Source: Dactylosporangium fulvum (lineage in GTDB: Bacteria; Actinomycetota; Actinomycetes; Mycobacteriales; Micromonosporaceae). From it: a DNA stretch of 64,000 bases. Each line of letters begins with the position of its first letter. The first letter of the stretch is position 1. The stretch spans positions 5,604,501 through 5,668,500 of the forward strand of contig NZ_CP073720.1 in assembly GCF_025137375.1 (NCBI RefSeq). The letters run 5' to 3'. This document shows, in pieces, positions 61,600 to 64,000 of this stretch. The notes beneath the pieces are model-generated. The model was not told where the DNA came from, made no database searches, and saw only the letters and a program-made list of their open reading frames with translations. Both the position numbers and the translations under genes were made by a program.

Positions 61600-62110
61600 C
61601 AACGCGATCCGCACCTGCCAGTCCAGCACCCACCGGCGCGGCTGCCCGGCGGCGCCCGGCTGGACGGCACCAGGTTCGGCGCCCAGCAACGCGGCGGAGT
61701 AGCAGCGCCCAGCGGCCGGTCCGGCAGCCTACTGCACGGCGGCCGGTCCGGCGCCAGGTTCGGCGCCCAGCAACGCGGCGGAGCAGCGGCGCAGCCGCAC
61801 CCAGCAGCCAGTCCGGCGGCCGGGCTGCACGGCGGCCGGTCCGGCGCCGGGTTCGGCGCCGGCGGCACGGCTGGACAAAAAGCACGGCTGGACAGAGGCG
61901 CCCAGCCCAGCGCCGGGCTGGACGGCTGCCGGTCCGGCGCCAGGTTCGGTGGCGCCCAACGGCCCGGCTCCGGGTTCGACGCCCGGCTGCCCAGCTGCCG
62001 GCTCCGCAGCGGCGCTCGGCGCTTGGTCCGGCGCCCGACTGGCCGGCGGCGCGGCTGCCCGGCGGCGCGGCTGCCCGGCGGCGCGGCTGCCCGGCGATGC
62101 CCAGCACCCA
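61600..62110. repeat. GC-rich low-complexity repeat tract
   Basis: Irregular copies of CGGCGGCCGGTCCGGCGCC, AGGTTCGGCGCCCAGCA and CCCGGCGGCGCGGCTG (the last in three near-tandem copies at 62050-62095). All frames are repetitive and biased; no gene is supported. It borders a hydrolase relic. Confidence 0.75.
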
Positions 62111-62150
62111 GCCGCCGCCGTGGATGTATAGCGCGGCGCCCAGGTCTGGT
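62090..62150 (-). pseudogene. Relic of an alpha/beta-hydrolase (HSL/esterase family)
   Basis: A short minus-strand stretch reads LGAALYIHGGGWVLGIAG, the oxyanion HGGG motif region of the hormone-sensitive-lipase/esterase family. The flanks downstream on that strand collapse into the repeat tract at 61.6-62.1 kb, so only this core survives. Confidence 0.5.
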
Positions 62151-62320
62151 CTTGCTGTCGGCGAGCCCTGATTGCACCGCCCGCTGGCCATCTGCGGCCC
62201 GGGTGTCACGAAGCGGGCGGGCGGTGCCGGCCGGATGCGGGCGCCTGCTCCAACAACACCAGCGGTGACCGGGCGTCGACCGGTGAGTAACGCCAACCGG
62301 CGTCGGGATCGCCGAGGTGT

Positions 62321-62390
62321 GGGGCGTTCATGATCGCGAAGAGTTGTGGTAGCCCTGGGTGTCCGAACCCTTCGTGATCATGAACGCCCC
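62321..62390. repeat. Long palindrome B (15-bp perfect arms)
   Basis: GGGGCGTTCATGATC / GATCATGAACGCCCC with weaker pairing inward (GCGAA/TTCGT). Related to palindromes A and C by the (C)ATGATC...GAAGA(G/C)TTG arm sequence. Confidence 0.85.
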
Positions 62391-62401
62391 ATGCCGGGAC
62401 C

Positions 62402-62451
62402 GTGATCCGGAAGACTTGACGCCGCTATTCGGCGCGAACTCTTCCGGATCA
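62402..62451. repeat. Long palindrome C (12-bp perfect arms)
   Basis: TGATCCGGAAGA / TCTTCCGGATCA, with an inner GCCG/CGGC hairpin. Only 11 bp from palindrome B; arm sequence close to palindrome A. Confidence 0.85.
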
Positions 62452-62498
62452 TGGAGGAATCCGCTCCGGCCCGGCTGGCAACAGCGCCCAGCCAAGAG

Positions 62499-62521
62499 GT
62501 TTTCAACACCTTGTTGAAAAC
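62499..62521. promoter_or_regulatory. 23-bp perfect operator-like palindrome
   Basis: GTTTTCAACA-CCT-TGTTGAAAAC, perfect 10-bp arms with a 3-nt spacer, AT-rich in a GC-rich setting, 16 bp before the start of a small HTH protein gene. Strong candidate for autoregulation. Confidence 0.65.
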
Positions 62522-62537
62522 GGTCCGTTTATCCGTC

Positions 62538-62966
62538 ATGCTGCAAGCCATGACCGAAGTCTTCAGTCGGCCCGATCCGGGCGTACGGCGTGCGGAGCGC
62601 ACCCACCAGGCGCTGGCGTACCTTGCCGAGCGGCATGCCGGCAGTCCCGAACTCCGATCGCGGCATCTCCACTCGTCCGTGGCGGCGCCGCACGAAGTCG
62701 TGCAGCTCGTCGCCGCCATGACCGCCGGCTCGGTCCCGCCGCGGCCGGGCGAGCCCGCCGTCGACGCCACCGACCTCGTCGCGGCGCTGACCCTGATGCC
62801 GGACGTCCGGGCGGAGCTCGACGCGATCGAGCTGCACCTGCTGAAGACCGCGCGGAGCAGGGGGATGACCTGGCAGGACATCGCCTTCAGCCTGGGGCTC
62901 AACACGCCGCAGGCGGCCCGGCAGCGCTACGAGCGCCTGGAGGCACGCGCCGACGACACGGGCTGA
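62538..62966 (+). CDS. Small HTH DNA-binding protein
   Basis: 142 residues from ATG 62538 (ATG 62550 also possible). The C-terminal SRGMTWQDIAFSLGLNTPQAARQRYERLE is a sigma-region-4/AsnC-like helix-turn-helix with the R-Q-R-Y end seen in small actinobacterial regulators. The N-terminal half is helical (RTHQALAYLAERH). Its own upstream 23-bp palindrome suggests self-control. No RBS visible; may be leaderless. Confidence 0.75.
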   Translation: MLQAMTEVFSRPDPGVRRAERTHQALAYLAERHAGSPELRSRHLHSSVAAPHEVVQLVAAMTAGSVPPRPGEPAVDATDLVAALTLMPDVRAELDAIELHLLKTARSRGMTWQDIAFSLGLNTPQAARQRYERLEARADDTG

Positions 62967-62970
62967 GCGC

Positions 62971-63462
62971 TCACAGACGGTGCAGCACCACGTCCGTCAG
63001 CGTGCCGTCCGTGATCGACGCCGTCATGTAGGTCGCATACGGCTCGCGGCGGCGGTCCGTCGGAGAACCCGGGTTCAGCAGCCGCAGGCCGCCCGGGGCG
63101 GCGGTGTCCCACGGGATGTGGGAGTGGCCGAACACCAGGACGTCGTGGGCCGGGAAGCGGACGGCGCAGCGCTGCTCGCGACCCTTCGCCGCGCCGGTCT
63201 CGTGGACGACCGCGAGCCGCACGCCGTCGAGCACCACGTCGGCGACCTCCGGCAGGCGGGCACGCAGGCCGGGGCCGTCGTTGTTGCCGTACACACCGAT
63301 GAGGCGCGACGAGCGGCGCAGCAGTTCGTCGAGCAGCGGCTCCGCGACCCAGTCACCGGCGTGCACCACCACATCGGCGGCCTCGATCGCCGCCCACAGC
63401 CGCGCCGGGAGGTCACGCGCCCGCTTCGGCACGTGCGTGTCGGCGATCAGCACCAGGCGCAC
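62971..63462 (-). CDS. Metallophosphoesterase (YfcE/MJ0936 type)
   Basis: 163 residues. Metal-ligand series VLIADTHVP (Asp-x-His), HAGDWV (Gly-Asp), VYGNNDG (Asn-Asp), VVHET and FGHSHIP (Gly-His-x-His), and LLNPGSPTDRR. Small phosphodiesterase of the YfcE family acting on phosphodiesters or nucleotides; the substrate in this organism is unknown. GTG 63462 follows GGTGGGGG. Convergent with the HTH gene (4 bp between stops). Confidence 0.92.
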   Translation of the reverse strand: MRLVLIADTHVPKRARDLPARLWAAIEAADVVVHAGDWVAEPLLDELLRRSSRLIGVYGNNDGPGLRARLPEVADVVLDGVRLAVVHETGAAKGREQRCAVRFPAHDVLVFGHSHIPWDTAAPGGLRLLNPGSPTDRRREPYATYMTASITDGTLTDVVLHRL

Positions 63463-63512
63463 AACCCCCACCCTAGGGCGGCGTCCACCATCGCCGGCCT
63501 GGTCCACCCTTG

Positions 63513-63585
63513 TCGATCTCGCAGTTGTGCCGCCGAGACACTCCGTGAATGCCCGGTTTGCCAGGCACCACAACTGCAAGATCGA
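63513..63585. repeat. Long palindrome E (17-bp arms, one mismatch)
   Basis: TCGATCTCGCAGTTGTG / CACAACTGCAAGATCGA. ACACTCCG and GGCACCACAACTGCA-GATC are shared with palindrome D at 39.3 kb, so the two are diverged copies of one element. Confidence 0.85.
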
Positions 63586-63619
63586 TGCACCACAAACCGG
63601 CGAACGGCCGGCCGCGCCG

Positions 63620-63767
63620 GCGGTCTCGGACGAGGTCCCGTTCTGGGTCCACGTGCCGTGGGCGGCGGGCGTGCCCGACCTGGACTACGCGCCACGCAAC
63701 CCCGCCGTCCCGTTCGCGCTCCCGGAGGCCGAGCGGCAGTTGGCGGCCCGTCCTACTGGCGCCTTGT
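63620..63767 (+). pseudogene. Coding-like fragment of unknown family
   Basis: One + strand frame reads DEVPFWVHVPWAAGVPDLDY then NPAVPFALPEAERQLAARPTG with GC-rich third positions. It has no start and runs into the 36-bp repeats. Probably the remnant of an interrupted gene next to palindrome E. Confidence 0.3.
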
Positions 63768-63905
63768 GCCGACACACACGAGCCGCCTCAGCGGACCAGC
63801 CGGGCCGACGCACACGAGCCGCCTCAGCGGACCAGCCGGGCCGACGCACACGAGCCGTCTCAGCGGACCAGCCGGGCCGACGCACACGGGCCGACGCACA
63901 CGGGC
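63768..63905 (+). repeat. 36-bp tandem repeats
   Basis: Three units at 63768, 63804 and 63840, beginning GCCGACGCACACGAGCC and ending CGGACCAGCCGG, followed by partial copies (GCCGACGCACACGGG twice). Differences are single bases only, indicating recent expansion. Confidence 0.9.
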
Positions 63906-63908
63906 CGG

Positions 63909-64000
63909 CTACACCGGCTCGGCCAGGACCGGGGCCAGCCGAGCCGCGAGCGCCGGATCGGTGCGCGTGAGCTCCGCCGACAGCGCAGCCGTCGCGGCGG
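63909..64000 (-). CDS. 3' end of an unidentified gene (continues outside window)
   Basis: The last 30 codons in frame: ATAALSAELTRTDPALAARL..., Ala/Leu-rich and helical, ending at TAG 63909-63911. GC-rich third positions support real coding. Family not recognised. Confidence 0.5.
   Translation of the reverse strand, partial: AATAALSAELTRTDPALAARLAPVLAEPV

Noticed and set aside
1..64000. tRNA, rRNA or integrative element
   Set aside because: No cloverleaf with a TTCGA-type T-loop, no rRNA stretch, no integrase, transposase or att-like direct repeats at gene ends were seen by eye; a covariance-model scan was not possible.

Overview
The window is high-GC actinobacterial chromosome. It has many GTG and TTG starts, GC-rich third codon positions, and actinobacterial families such as the mycothiol-dependent maleylpyruvate isomerase fold and SpoIIE/RsbW-type signalling. 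The gene mix resembles Micromonosporaceae (Actinoplanes and relatives); that placement is inference. No rRNA, tRNA, CRISPR array, integrase or transposase was seen. The layout is mosaic: short operons, each often beside its own regulator and operator.

1-13.6 kb: a secreted multimodular glucanase (cut by the left edge) and a family 1 beta-glucosidase diverge from a region with two LacI-type palindromes, a beta-glucan utilisation locus. Next come a receiver protein and a STAS protein, a TetR/DUF4865 pair, a phenylacetate-CoA-ligase-like enzyme, a Vms1-like release-factor homologue, a DUF309 protein, a patch of decayed genes (10.6-11.34 kb), a maleylpyruvate-isomerase-fold protein and a PAP2 membrane phosphatase with a hexapeptide-repeat tail.

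13.7-25.9 kb: a GntR/FCD regulator, a 1240-residue hybrid kinase-receiver-SpoIIE phosphatase-RsbW protein, a secreted thermolysin-like protease, an MFS exporter, a CorA-type transporter and a methionyl-tRNA synthetase.

26-41.8 kb: a DUF4132 protein with a small partner, about 1 kb with palindromes and direct repeats but no gene, the parE-parC topoisomerase IV operon, two membrane proteins, a TauE-type permease, pgi, an FAD oxidoreductase and a GAF histidine kinase.

42-52.8 kb: a TetR regulator translationally coupled to a heterodimeric ABC exporter. Its two genes are joined by an in-frame array of 66-bp repeats with ATGA junctions at both ends. Then come an alpha/alpha-barrel-like protein, an Erm-type rRNA methyltransferase with a leaderless 29-codon leader peptide containing Arg-Leu-Arg and a WhiB7-type promoter, an SDR lacking its catalytic Tyr/Lys, and an amino-acid ABC importer.

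52.9-64 kb: a TetR protein with a redoxin-like tail, divergent from an unusual P450 across a perfect operator; a drug-type MFS exporter; an epoxide hydrolase; a LigD-polymerase-type protein with GrpB; an AraC/VOC pair; a polysaccharide deacetylase lipoprotein; a repeat-rich tract with a hydrolase remnant; a small HTH protein behind a 23-bp palindrome; a metallophosphoesterase; and the 3' end of another gene. Five long intergenic palindromes (29.7, 39.3, 62.3, 62.4 and 63.5 kb) form one or two dispersed repeat families.

The most interesting loci are the erm leader (49.1-49.4 kb), the self-coupling repeat array between the ABC genes (44.35-44.68 kb) and the P450/TetR-redoxin pair (52.9-55.2 kb).
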